The notes beneath the pieces were generated by a model, which worked only from the letters and a program-made list of their open reading frames with translations, searched no databases and had not been told where the DNA came from. 64,000 nt of DNA from Amaranthus tricolor (Eukaryota > Streptophyta > Magnoliopsida > Caryophyllales > Amaranthaceae): the NCBI RefSeq assembly GCF_026212465.1, contig NC_080047.1, positions 42,876,059 to 42,940,058 of the forward strand, read 5' to 3'. Positions 15,145 through 27,082 of the stretch are shown here, piece by piece. Numbering within the stretch: position 1 is the stretch's first letter; each line of letters begins with the position of its first letter. The position numbers were made by a program, and so were the translations under genes.

Positions 15145-15420
15145 ATGGCGATCAAAATGAAGGAAAACAGTGTAAGTTTAGTGCTAATATTTGTGTTCAT
15201 CCTGCTTGTAACCAAACCTGAAACAACCTCAGCAACTCGCAAACTTGTTCCCTTCTCGAACATTCTGCTTGCTCAACAGTTTGGTATTGACACAAAGCAT
15301 CCTCTCACATGCGGTGCCGTTGGAGATATATGTACTCCATTTAGTCCTTGTTGCCAAAACTGTAATTGTTATGGAGTTTGTGTCCCTAAAGGTTTCCCTT
15401 ATGATTTTGAGACTTGTTAA
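15145..15420 (+). CDS. Small secreted cysteine-rich (knottin-like) peptide precursor
   Basis: A 91-residue intronless precursor. Residues 1-30 form a signal peptide (charged start, then a hydrophobic run around SLVLIFVFILLV, probable cut after TTSA). A short linker follows, then a cysteine-rich core with Cys at 56, 63, 69, 70, 73, 75, 79 and 91. The spacing is C-x6-C-x5-CC-x2-C-x-C-x3-C-x11-C. The C-C-CC-C-C order resembles inhibitor-cystine-knot peptides, with two extra cysteines. Such plant peptides are usually apoplastic defence or inhibitor molecules; that role is inferred here. A TATA box, clean reading frame and codon use support a real gene. I do not recognise a named family. Confidence 0.8.
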   Translation: MAIKMKENSVSLVLIFVFILLVTKPETTSATRKLVPFSNILLAQQFGIDTKHPLTCGAVGDICTPFSPCCQNCNCYGVCVPKGFPYDFETC

Positions 15421-16954
15421 TTAATTAATTCAATTAATTAACTAATAATATTCTATAATATAATGGACACCAACAGTTAATCAAAGTGATGCTGATTATA
15501 TTGTTGTGTGAGAGTATTAAATAAAATGGACAATGTATGTGTTTATTTTAAATTAAAGGGGAGATGTCATCTATGTATCCTCCTACTTATTGTTATGTAT
15601 CGTTTCAACTATTAATGAGTAATAAGTTATCTAGTTATCGTCTAATGCCACATCTTTTTTTGGTTAGCATTTGTGTTCATATAACTATATTGTTATAGTT
15701 TTTGAGTAGATAACGAATGAGTGTTTGGTTTATGGCTTTTTGCTTAGTTTTTTGTTTATTATTTGGTTTGTTGGTTGGTTAAATAGTAAAAAAAGTGTTT
15801 GGTAAATAGCTTTTAAGCTTGCTGAAAAGCTGGCTTTTAAGCCAAAATAAAAAAGTTACTCCAGTTAACTTTTTTCGTTGGCTTTTAACTTATTTATCTA
15901 TTTTTTCTCTAATAAACAACTAACCACCAATACCTAAATTTACCTAATATCTCCATAAATAGTTAGCTTTAAAAGCCTACAAAAACAGGCATCATTCCCA
16001 GTTGGTTTTATATAAGATATTTTTAGCTTTAACAACCGGCTTAAATTTTTGATTGATTTGGTTTTTTGATTGTGGGTATATGTTTTGGGTCATGCTTGGG
16101 CGTTATTGCAAGACATTAAGTTTAAATTGAATATGTTAGAATTAACATTGTGATATATGAATTGACATTAAATCCTCATCTAAATCTCTTTGTAATGGCT
16201 ATAAAGTCGTTTTCATGTCGCATTAATGAAATATCGATTTTCTTGATAGTTTCTTGAAGATTTACAGAGATTTATGAAAAATTGAATGTACAAATCTTTT
16301 TGATTTTCTTTCCTAAATGTCGATGTTAAACCTCCGTGAATATCGTTTTCAAAAATAGCATTATTTATATTTCCTCGTTTTCTTTTTTTTTAAAAGTTAA
16401 TGGAGATTGGGCTGGAAGGTAGATGACACGTCTCATATTGAGACGGTCTCGGCCAAGACTAGTTGTTTAAGTTATCTGTAATCGATATATTTGGTAAAAA
16501 GTTGATCATTGAGTATTTTTTGTTTATTAGAAGAAAATAACTAAAAATACCAAAAATTAATGAAAAAGCTACTCCCTTCAATCATTTGATTTTCTTCATA
16601 AAATTCATTACAATGCATTATTATTGGGAGAATTGGTAATAGGTGGTAATCAAAATTTGTAAACAAAAAAAATTTTTTGTGATCAAAGTTTCATTACCAT
16701 GGGAATGAATTGGAACTTTTAATGAAATTTTACATTATAAATCATTTTCAACACCACCATTTAATATTACTAACCAAACGGATTGTAAGTGTATATTAAG
16801 TTAATTAGTATGAGATGATCTTAGCATAAGACTATTTCATATCAGAATTTATGGAATAAATTGGGATAACTCTTGTATGGATAGTAAATACATACTTTAA
16901 TAGTTTCAAGAATTTAACCACCCCATTTAATCCCCACATGTCAAATTATTTATT
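15421..16954. other. Intergenic sequence with small DNA-transposon relics
   Basis: No gene seen. Around 15720-16070 GTGTTTGGT motifs suggest a decayed MITE. At about 16435-16460 a short palindrome CTCATATTGAGACGGTCTC occurs. At about 16556-16790 there is a diverged relative of the 8709/42309 MITE (ends in AACCAAACGGATTGTAAG). None has confirmed target duplications. Confidence 0.4.
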
Positions 16955-17418
16955 TGTAACACCCAGCTAAGCAAAGATTTTAATTTCTTTGATAGTAAAA
17001 ATTATTGACATTTTATAAAAATTTAAATTGTTATATATGTGTACTTCAATCATTTCAATTTAGTTGTCTATTTTGTATTTATGTCAATGTACTTATTTAA
17101 GTTTTAATTTCTGTAATTTAACTCTTTTAAAAGAAATTTAAATTGGAGAGATTCATATTCTAGAAAAATATTAAAAACTTTTATATCAAGAAAAATTGAA
17201 CATGATTTCACTTAACTATTCAAACTTAAAAATTTAAAGTCTATACAAATTAAGATTGATTGATAAATAATGACAAAAATAAAATAAAACAATTAAATGA
17301 AATCAGAGGGATTCATATTCTAGAAAATTGTTCATCTTCTACTCTCTCTTACCCCTGAATTTCCGACCCCTTAACGAACCCAAAACCGTAAAGGACGGGA
17401 GGAAATTCGGGTGTTACA
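16955..17418. mobile_element. Short LTR-like element (TGTAACACCC to GGGTGTTACA)
   Basis: A 464-bp segment with perfect 10-base inverted termini TGTAACACCC and GGGTGTTACA. Similar TG..CA termini bound the 2.5-kb solo LTR (TGTAAC, GTTACA). Flanking five-base sequences (TTATT, GTTAT) do not match, so a solo LTR is inferred but not proved. No coding sequence. Confidence 0.5.
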
Positions 17419-18106
17419 GTTATCTTCACAAATTTTTCTATCATAATAACAAACCAAAAAAACATACTTCCATAAACCAGGTGCTATAAAATAATAAGTA
17501 GATGGAATTAAAAGAATGAATGAATTTATAAATGAAATTAAAAGAAATTAATGAGAACCATTACAAAACAAAAATGCAAGGTGAAAACTAAAACATAAAT
17601 TATGCACAAATTAAATGGAATAGAAGAGGTATACTTCTATAAAAATAAATCAATGAACCTGCGTAAGTATGGAAATTTCCTCGTACAACACAGAAAATAC
17701 CACAAAAGTAATATAAGTAACGTACGTGAAGAACAATCTGTATAATGCACCATTGTGTTTTTGCACAAAATCCGTATAGAACTTAGAATATTAACACTGT
17801 ATTTAGGTAACAACTTTAGAGAGAAAAAAATAAAAGGAAGGGAAAGGAACACGAGGGAAAGGAAGGGAAAAAAAATAAAAGAAAAATAACTCTTGTTTGT
17901 TAATAAGGTAAAGAAAGGGAAAGAAAAGTAGATGAAACTTTTCTCTTCAAATCTTTTCAACTTTGGAACGATTGATATCTTAACAAAAATCATTCATCTA
18001 ATCCTTCCAAATCTCTTTCCTCTCATCTTGTTATCCAAACAAGAGATCTCCTATCACTTCAATTCCTACTCCTTTCTTTTCCTCCATTTCCTTTCATTCC
18101 AAACAC
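17419..18106. other. Spacer and left part of a purine/pyrimidine foldback element
   Basis: A purine-rich arm (about 17815-17935, GGAAGGGAAAGG repeats) is followed by a pyrimidine-rich arm (about 18000-18106) that is its rough complement, ending TTCCAAACAC. This looks like a MITE into whose right end MULE-2 inserted. No gene is supported. Confidence 0.4.
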
Positions 18107-18228
18107 GAAAATTTAAAACAAATAAGCAAAGAAATATAAAAAATTTGAATTATAGTAAAGTTTTGAAACTATTTCCCAAGATAAGTAGTTTTTTCCCAGA
18201 CCTGAGGTTTGAAATGTTCGTACTTAGT

Positions 18229-18420
18229 AACAGGCTAACAGCGAACAAAGGAATAGGGCTCAAAAAGGCCAAGAGTTTGTTCGCTATTACTAACAGCGAA
18301 CAAAGCTAAAACCTGATTAAACAGGGTCAAAGTTTTATTCGCTGTTAGTAACAGCAAACAAAGATATGACCTTTTTGACCAGGCCTAGTTTGTTCGCTGT
18401 TTCTAACAGCGAACTAAGGC
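18229..18420. repeat. MULE-2 left subterminal palindrome array
   Basis: Four units with consensus TTTGTTCGCTGTTA, a short centre, then AACAGCGAACAAA. The first unit is a half-site. This is the same layout as in MULE-1 but with an unrelated sequence. Confidence 0.88.
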
Positions 18421-18559
18421 TTGACTTTTTTTTTTTGACTTTTCTTTGTTGTTTTTGCTCAAACTAGCCGTTGTAGCTTTGAAATATAGCCGTTGAGTGA
18501 AGATCTATAAATACATCACCCTTGTTTTATTCTATCCATCCTATTGCTTTTGAAATTAA

Positions 18560-18842
18560 GCCGAGGTAAGTTCTTGTAAATTCTGTCATTGTGGTCATGA
18601 AACTGAATACAGACGCGATTGGAGCGATTTTGATTCTGGAATTCAATGTTGCCTGTCCACTATTCGAAGATGAAGGTTTGGGATGCACCTACATTAGGTG
18701 GGTTGATCCAGAGGGCACCAAATGGCAAAAAGACATCATATTAAGCTCGACAAAGAGAATGAGGAGCTTAGAACCGAGATACATAACTTGAGAAGGGAAG
18801 CAATTGATAAGGTGAGTAGAGTGAAGAAACCAAGAGGATATT
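18560..18842 (+). pseudogene. GRF-type zinc-finger protein relic inside MULE-2
   Basis: Conceptual reading shows KFCHCGHETEYRRDW, then a frame change to FNVACPLFEDEGLGC and YIRWVDPEGTKWQKDI, then another change to a coiled-coil-like tail (LDKENEELRTEIHNLRREA). The Cys/His pattern and the RWVDPE stretch fit the GRF zinc finger, a small domain often found in plant transposon-associated ORFs. At least two frameshifts break it. It faces opposite to the transposase and sits just inside the left palindrome array. Confidence 0.6.
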
Positions 18843-19149
18843 GAAAAAGTTTAATAAGCGTTCTTAAGTTGTAATGGTTTTATTTCATGAATGAACGATG
18901 TATTTATAATCATTATTAATGAAACTATGTTGAATTATCGGCATCGTCTATTTGCAATGAAGTCATCAACACAAGTCATAACAACTCCGAGCATGAATGA
19001 AACTATGTACTAATGAGGCTTATCGACTTCGATTCATATTCTAAATATGATAAAAACGATGAACATATATACATACATTACAAACTATGTACAAATGTCA
19101 AAATGTCAAAATCCAACAATGTTTAATATACACAAATGTTCAATGTATT

Positions 19150-20140
19150 ACAAAATATATACTATTCCTCATCCTCCTTCTGCACCCTCTCCAACTGTGA
19201 TGGCCTCTTACGCCACCTACGATAGTAGGAGGTGTTCGTGTGCCGCTTGGGGAATGGAGGTGATTGGTATTGCAATGGCCCAGCCTGCGAGCTAGGTCCT
19301 CGAACCATGTTCGGGGTAGGACAAGTCCACCTCCTTCAAATGAACGTCCTGAAGAGGAGACGAGACTTGGACCTCGCCGGCAGCAGGTGAAACTTCTTCA
19401 GCCACTTCCGGTATGAAGTACTAGAACTGTGTGCCAAGGAGCATGCCCTGCGCAATCTCTCGTACGGGCAGCTCATGGCTCAATTGGATCACCGCTGCCA
19501 CACCTTATGCCTGCAATCAAATATCAGTTAATTTAATATTATATTATGAAAGTTGTAGTTGTAACCAATTAAAAAAGAAAGGATACTTGCGAATTGGGTC
19601 ATCACAGGAGCGGCAAGAGCATACTGGGACGCAGCAACGAAACCTCATGGTGTCTTCATCGCCGAGTGATGGAGAAGAACCACGGCATGTAATTAGCACT
19701 GGTAGATGTGCCAGCAGCATCGATCAGTGCACCTTGAGCTAGCAGCTCCAGTCTGTGATCCCAACAGGCGATGTGGCGTCCCTTGATCTCACTCCAGTCC
19801 TTGGGGCCCAACCATTACGCGACGTGAGTTGCAACTCTACCTCAGTGTCTCAAGGTGGTGGGATGCCTTGTACCATCCCGAATTGGTGCATTATGCGCTC
19901 GAGTAGATGTACTTCGACAATGTTGACGCATATCAGTGGCACAGAAGCCCGCCACACCCCTGTCCGTATCCCCGAGTGCTGAGGCAAGGCAGCATATGCC
20001 TCAGTGGGATACGAGTTCCAAAGAAACTAAAAGTTAATGAGACATCAGTAAATGACTTTAATTAGTGATAATAATAAGCACATAGAGTGAAGCAGCTACC
20101 TGTTCAGCGCGTAAAAGATCCAACTGATACCGATAGAAAC
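19150..20140 (-). pseudogene. PMD gene 3' exon remnant inside MULE-2
   Basis: Translating the minus strand from about 20030 gives WNSYPTEAYAALPQHSG and then RASVPLICVNIVEVHLLERI and MHQFGMVQGIP. This aligns with the third exon of the MULE-1 PMD gene (WQPYTAAKMEALPHICTSG; CPLICFDIVELHLSDRV; MRQFGLEQVIP). A preceding piece, FYRYQLDLLRAEQ at about 20140-20102, matches VYYRDALDRQRDEQ of the MULE-1 gene and is followed by a GTAGCT donor. In-frame stops occur (for example near 19848). The PMD core domain is missing. The remnant starts right at the end of the transposase. Confidence 0.7.
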
Positions 20141-22008
20141 CGACGCCGGATCCAGTTGAGTCTTAGTCCTAGTCCCAGTATAGAGTGAAGCAGTTGCCAT
20201 GACCTCATATCGATCATTGGCATGAAGCATAGTTCATATGTGTTTGCGTAACTCTGTGAGGTGTCTTTTGATGCATACGGCAAGGACATGTGAACAAGGT
20301 AATTGTTATATTTCCAATTTGTTACATGTGTATTTCCTTTGTGTAAGTCAACAGTTTGAGTCTTGCCCTCATTTGACGATCCTGAGTTTCCCCGCCCAGT
20401 CTTTACCTCAAATATTCCTCTTGTGTAATTGAAAGCAACAATTTCATGAAAGTTCGCCTTCTCGGTGTTTCTAGTGATAATCCTCGTTCTATGAGTGGTG
20501 TACACGTTTCCTCTAGTCATGCACTAGAACGTTCGTGTCTTTTGACAAAGTAGTCATTGACGCGATAGAAGGTGAATTCAACTAATGTATTTAATGGCAA
20601 GAACGTTACACCCTTCATCACAAAGTTGAAGACCTCAGCTAAGTTGGTGTTGGTCACACCATACCTATGACCCCCCATCATGACACGATGACCACCATCA
20701 TGACACAATGACCACTTAGACATATCACCACTTCATCAATCCAAAAAAGAGTCTCTCGTTTCACAGCCCCAATTGCCCTCAAGCCCTCAACCACCTTAGC
20801 GTGTTGTCTTTACTCAGCAGTCTTACCAAATAACTTCTTAAGTTGAACATTACCCATAGCACGGTTAAAGTTACTAAGCAAATGGCGTAAGCATAACCTA
20901 TGATGGGCGTATGGTAGTTGGCATGATGTCTCCTCCATGGTCGCTAAAATCCCCGCATGTCTATCAGAGACATTACACAATCCCATTATTGTCTATCAGA
21001 GACAATACGAATACACGCCATAAACCAAGACCACGCAGCTATGCATTCCTTCTCAACGAAGGCAAATGCAAGTGGAAAGATATCCTTATCGACATGCTGC
21101 GCAATCGCAGTCAATAAGGTATGACGTTACTTACCATACAAGTGCGTACCATCAATAGCAATAAGATGCTTACAAAACTTAACGCCCTCTATGCTAGGTC
21201 TAAAGGCCCAAAAGACACATTGAAAGGTTCTAATATTAGGACGTATATACACACCCGCGTCATTGTCTTCCTTAAAGAACCACTCAACTACTGTGCCCGG
21301 GTTTGATTGTTGCAACGCTTTCAAAAAGCGTGGAAGAGAATATGAATTCTCCCATGTACCATAAATGGACAATAGGGCTTGTTGTTTAGCACACCATGCT
21401 AGCTTGTAAGTGAGCTCTATCCCAAATCGATCTTTCATCATTTGTCGAACGACAGACACCTTAATCGAAGGGTCTTTGGAAACACAATTCCTAATTACAT
21501 TGTTAAATACAGAGGACGTCAAGTGAATATGTCCAGCTGTCACAGTGTTACTATCCAACACACAATTCCCATGTTTTCCATTGTACTTTCAAATAAACCA
21601 TGAAGTTGAATAAGGATTTAGTCTAGCCCTTAGTTTCCAAGAACATCCCCTCTTACACTTCAATGATAAAGAAGTTTGGTTAGAAGTCTCTGTTCTATAC
21701 TCTACATTCCTACAAATATGCTAGACTCTAACAGCTTCCAACAAAGCTTCCTTACTATCAAATATCATACCCTTTTGAAACTCCCCATCTTCGGTGTAGG
21801 TGGTATCACAAACCCAAGTCTTTCAAGAGTTGTCCTCTACATATTCATCCAGAGGTGGACATAGGGCATAAGGTATAGGAGCAACAATTGTAAGAATGTT
21901 GCCTAGGGTCATGTCATTACCTAGGTCATCCTCATCCACATCCACATGATCCTCAGAAGGATCATCAACAAGCTCATTACTCTCATTACCATCATCCCAA
22001 AGTACCAA
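20104..22008 (-). pseudogene. MuDR-type (MULE) transposase, decayed
   Basis: Order on the minus strand: an acidic N-terminal part (22008-21823); a DNA-binding-domain remnant with KGMIFDSKEALLEAV; a long open piece (21561-21127) with VFWAFRPSIEGVKFCKHL and the catalytic-type IDGTHLYGK; a broken middle with FPLAFAFVEKE and SDRQ (the second acidic position); then TNLAEVFNFVMKGVTFLPLN and a degenerate SWIM zinc-finger region with YANTYE near the end. Several stops and frameshifts break it. This is the transposase class that mobilises Mutator-like elements. Confidence 0.85.
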
Positions 22009-22107
22009 CTCAAAACTTTCTCCTAAAGTAACTGTGTTTTAGGATTTAATTGAATTGGGGGGAAATGAGGAAGGAAGGAGAATACGTTGTTTAAACATGC
22101 ATCTGTA

Positions 22108-22242
22108 CGCTGTTACTAATAGCGAACAAAGATTGGAAATCAAAAATAGTCAAAGTCTTTGTTCGCTGTTACTAGCAGCAAACAGACTAGTTGACTTTTT
22201 TTGACCTCCAGTCTTTGTTTGCTGTTAGTAACAGCAAACAGC
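22108..22242. repeat. MULE-2 right subterminal palindrome array
   Basis: Three units of the TTTGTTCGCTGTTA / AACAGCGAACAAA type. The first has a shortened left arm. They sit just inside the right terminal inverted repeat. Confidence 0.88.
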
Positions 22243-22814
22243 TCCAAACCACAACTTTAGGAAAAAACTGCTTATCTTGGAAAATAGTTTCAACAATTTA
22301 TTATAATGTAAATTTTTTATATTTTTTTGCTTATTTGTTTCAAATTTTCTTCCAAACACAAAGTAAAAGTTAAGCCTTAAGAGATAGGATCAATGTAAAC
22401 CGACTTTGGATTGGCACAGGTGAGGACTTCACATAATAGTCATGTAAGGTAAAATGTTAAATACGTAATCACATCAACCAAAAAAATCCATATTCAAAGT
22501 TCATGCAGTTTCATAGTAATAAGTATTGGGTTACAATTATATTGAATTTTAATTTACATAACAAATGTAACGAAAATTGTTTGACACTTTCACATCGCAA
22601 GAAATTGGCGACTGGCGATGGTGACTGGTGAGTGGAGGAGATCTCCAAACATGAACGTTACTAACTAAATCAACTATTCTCACCTAGCTTTCCTTCACTC
22701 AGCCTGCCTTGTAATCTAAATATACTAAATTAACTATTCACAGTAGAATGCAAGCCAAAAGCTGAGTGACAATTTGCAGCATGGTCTCTTCCTTTCACTG
22801 AATTCGAAAACAAA

Positions 22815-25800
22815 TCATGTAAAAAACCAGCAAGGAGGACTGTAGATCTTCGCCATGCTCAATTGCGGCAACAAAACATGTCACTTGAGTTACACAAGTT
22901 TTAAACTTTTTGCATAGAGCAATCGTTTTTCTAGATTTATGATCAAAGAAAGAATATAACAGAAAATTTACATAATAGCAGAAACTATTTTGAGTTCAAT
23001 GTGCTTGAAATGATGTATTTTCATGACAAAAGTCAACAACAATTTTTATAAAAGGAATTTCAATTTTGCATATCCAGTATACAGAAGTAAAAAGGAACGA
23101 AAACCGAAAACTAAATAAAAATCAAAGATAGAAGGTGACCTTTGTTTTGATCTTGTACTCCTAGTCCTAACTGATGTAGTGTTTACAACCTTCTGATTTC
23201 GCGCCCTTGATTTCCTGCTTCTAGAACTCGGTACATCTGGACGCAACAAAGGTGTTATACTTACATGAAACTCTGTCAAGGAAAAGACTGTGAGTCAGGA
23301 ATTAATATACAATCATAGAGTAGAATCACCTTTTTGATTAACTATTGGAGACAGGACTTCATCATCATTGGCTTCCGTCTGTGTCGAATCACTGGTAATT
23401 GTAGAACAATCTTCTGCATGATCAACAGTTGAATTTGTGATGTCATTCAAACATGGTCCATCAGAAGCATCAATGACTTCACCATCTGTACCATCACACG
23501 ATTGACATGTTAGAGAGCAACAAGAGGGTGACTATGTATATAGCATGCAAAATGCTAAAACGTTCATGCATCAAGGCCCTTTTCCGTTAACCTCTCTTTA
23601 AGATGGTGGAGAACTATGCATTTACAGCCAACCTTTCTTTTACAGGACTGAGGTTCCATTCTCACCTTAAAACTTCTATCTTAATGGCACTGATTGGAAC
23701 ATGTTTGAACTTGTTGGAGCTTATCTAAAGTTCTCTTAAAACTCATCAGGCAACACAAAGGCGAGGCTTGATGTTTCTAAAAGTGTTAAGGCCAACCTTT
23801 TTGCAGTTCTTATAAAAATCATTGGCAAGGGGAACTATCAACTTCCTTTCGCTAGAAGCCTGTTTGTTATAACTCATACGATGGAATTTGAGCACAAAAT
23901 CGAAATGAGAGTAAAAAATTAACTATCAGCAATTCCCATCAAGATCGGGAACCCTTTTTCTATCTTATTATTAACAACTAAAATTAACTTAACGGTGACA
24001 GATGAACAAAATAGCAAATCCACTTGTGGAGGATTTATACAAATTTGACCTGCACACATGTTTAATGTGTAAACACATCAAATAGAAAAGTAAGAAATGT
24101 AAGATATCAATCATAAGGGACAGAAGGAAATGTTTGCTTTTTTCTTCCAATGGCAGAGTGAAAAATATATGTAGATTAAGAGAATAACATTTTCCTTTCC
24201 TTTGTTTCGTATCAACTATCTACTAAGGCATCATGTATATCAGAGAATCTGACTGTGTGACTCTCTCCTTCCTATTCTGCCATTTACTTTATCCAAACAC
24301 ATTGTTCGAAACAGGTTAATGAATTAGTTACGATGCAATAAGTGGTAACATATCATCCAGGCTAGAAAATGAACATTTACAACCCAATAAAATCCGTGTC
24401 CAATATCATTGAGACCTACGATTTTCAAAAGACATGTTTGCACAGCAGATTAAACTATGGTGAATACAGCTTGGTATCCCATATTAAATCTAAATAAAAT
24501 GACATGAAGCTATTGTTCAATATCACACGCAAAAAAATGAACAACATTGAATCAAAATATCTCCTGTGATTTGCAGTAGCAATGTAGAAGTATATTGGAT
24601 GGATGTTAATGCTCATAACAATATATATTGTCAAAAGAAGTGTTCAAAATGTCAAACACGATAGCAGAAATGCTGCAGAATTCAATGAACACAAACCAAA
24701 CCAGTCATGGAGGCTGAAACATCTACCTTCAGAGATGGTAGCATCTCCATTTTCATGTTTGATCTTATCAGCAACAGTAAAATCTCCTAAGCCGTCAATT
24801 CTGTTTTTGTGGTCTTGTGCATTTCGTGCTGTGACTTCCTGCTCCTTCTTCTCCGAATGAAACTTATTGAGCTTTTCTTCAAACTCCTCAATAGCTGATT
24901 TAAGTTCAGGTTTTGCAAACTTCTTGGCCTGATTTAGTACAGTAAGTGGTTAAATAAACATTTTAAGAAAAAAAATGACACAGCAAATAGATATTCAGCA
25001 CTGGAGTCACCTTGATGATGATGTTTCTGGAATTGTCCGTCACAGAATCCTCACATAAAGCGTGTTCATATGTCTCGAATGAGTCTATAAGCTTTTTCAT
25101 CCCTTTATCGGTGAACGACAACTGAGAAAGGCAATACGCAAGGCATTCCCACTGACTGCTATCTGCAAGGGGAAGAACATTTGAGAAAATAAAAGGGAAA
25201 AGGTAAAGAACTCATTTATTTCTGTGCAGTCGAACACTGTTCTGCTAAGGCACATCGATTCTTTTCAAATGCACATTGTGCTTTTCATAGCTTACATGTC
25301 ATACATGCATTGAAAAACACAAATTCACTCTTGAAAATCATAGTCCATATATTTGTAAAATAAAAGCATCCAAGAACTCAATTGTATGCGCATCCCAATA
25401 GATTAATGACCAGGGAGGTTCTCATCGTTGAGTAAGAAACACGGGATATACCATTTGAGCTTCATCTAACGACCGGTCATAGCAGAACTGGATATACAAT
25501 AATAACATACTATTATCCTAAAGCCATTACAATCTTACCCTTGTTAGTGATAATAAAGAGGTTCTTTCCGATTGATTATTGGTAGAAAATAATACCCATA
25601 AATGCACATGATGCATGTGTCATTCACATAAAGATCTATTATAATCCGAAACCAAAGAATAAGATTTTTAGCACTATTGAAATAAGTGATACTTGGATAT
25701 AATCTCACATAAAGATGGCCTAAATTGAAATTTAACTAAGTGATCATAAAACACTACAACCTTCAGATTTGCTACAAGAAGACAACTTGAATAACATCAC

Positions 25801-27082
25801 AAACCAGAATTGTAATAAAGTGTCTGGGCGCTACCTGTAACACCATTAAACCGGTTGCAAAGCTTCTCAACCAAGCCTTCCATTTGTTTGTCCTATAGAA
25901 ATCAGGAATAACTTTAATAAATGACAACAAATAATATATTAAGTATAGCAAGTTCTATCTTTTACCTTTTTAATGGACCCAATCAAAAACTGCATAATAT
26001 TGCAAAATGATTCCCTATCCAAATTCTGTTGAGAAAGCTTGCCAACAATATCAGGAAGTAAATTATATATTGGATTTGATCCTGAGGAACAGCAAAAAGT
26101 TCTTTCAGGCATAATCACAGCATACGAAGCTGTTTTGACGATATCAATGTCATGTCCAATCCAGTTCCTTCCCAGTGCACATGAAAATACATGCTCTCAT
26201 AGTCTCACCTTTCTTTGCTAACTCAGTAAAGAGCTTTGCCAGGTTTGAAATTCTTTCATCTTCATCCTCCAATCTAAGAGCCATTTCATATATATAACCC
26301 TTGACCTAATTATGCAATGAAGATTGTCAAACTCCATAGATATACAAAAGTAAGTCAGATAGTTGTTCATACATACCTTCATCATTTCATTCAAGATAAG
26401 ATGTGAAAGCACCAAAATAGCATTAATCCGAACGGAAACTGAAGAATCACGCAACCTGGCATACATGTGTTCAGTCCATGGTTCAACTAAATTAGGAAAA
26501 CGAACAGCCAGATCCCCCAGAGCTATGGTGCAATTTGATCGAACAGTTTGTGATGATGCATTTTCTACAACTGTGAACAGTAACCGGAGATTTGCTTCAC
26601 TGGATGTCATAGAAATTGAAGTTCAGTAAAAATAATCAATTTGATTATAAACCATGCCAGACAGAGGAAAATTCCTCACCAAAAAGTAGCATCCACTACC
26701 ATGAAACGACATAGAGCAAGCATAGCAGCTGCTTGCAGTTCCGGATTCTAGAAGGAATAGCAAATCAATATATCAGGATGAAGAATGTTAAAAGCATCTC
26801 CTAAAGCACTGATCAGATTTTTTTTAGCTGGTTGAGATGTATACACTGCTTTAACTCACAGAGAATCCTACTAACACAAACAGATCACACAATTAAGAAA
26901 CTTGCCTTCTGCATCAAACAAAAGTTTTTGCACAGCTTTGACAGAAAAGGTGCACAATGACCAAGCAAGTTCTTTTCATCTGAACCACCACATAAAATTT
27001 CTCTCTCAGCCCTCTCAGCAAGTGAATCAAGTATTGCATCTTCTGAGGCAGCAACACCTAATTCAGCATTTATACCATCATC
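22815..27082 (-). pseudogene. CAP-D2: CAP-D2 3' half-copy (5'-truncated, exons otherwise clean)
   Basis: Eleven exons on the minus strand: 27082-26906, 26747-26680, 26599-26377, 26305-26209, 26081-25966, 25892-25835, 25162-25011, 24928-24727, 23485-23330, 23272-23140 and, less surely, 22839-22815. The first ten join in frame with GT-AG borders, except the first donor, which is a consensus GC (AAG|GCAAGT). The protein contains the C-terminal condensin HEAT region (SNCTIALGDLAVRFPNLVEP, YARLRDSSVSVRINAILVL) and a basic SRSRKSRARNQK tail. No stop is seen. Homology to CAP-D2 ends at the acceptor at 27082; the N-terminal two thirds are absent. It lies about 20 kb upstream of, and in the same orientation as, the complete 5' end at 2573, so it is a second, truncated copy, not the missing half. 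It could still be transcribed from a captured promoter. Confidence 0.85.

Larger units (their letters stand above)
18107..22349 (-). mobile_element. MULE-2: Mutator-like element with transposase, PMD and GRF relics
   Basis: A 4243-bp element flanked by a perfect 10-bp direct repeat TTCCAAACAC (18097-18106 and 22350-22359). Terminal inverted repeats of about 105 bp lie at 18107-18215 and 22245-22349. They start GAAAATTT and share an AACAAATAAGCAAA stretch and an AAGATAAG block. Internally it holds a minus-strand MuDR-type transposase (22008-20104), PMD 3' exons just downstream on the same strand (20140-19150), and a plus-strand GRF zinc-finger relic near the left end. Palindrome arrays lie inside both termini. 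All genes carry stops or frameshifts, so the element is no longer autonomous. Confidence 0.9.

Noticed and set aside
22815..27082. Treating this as the missing 3' half of the CAP-D2 gene at 2573
   Set aside because: It lies upstream of that gene's start on the same strand, so it cannot belong to the same transcript without rearrangement.
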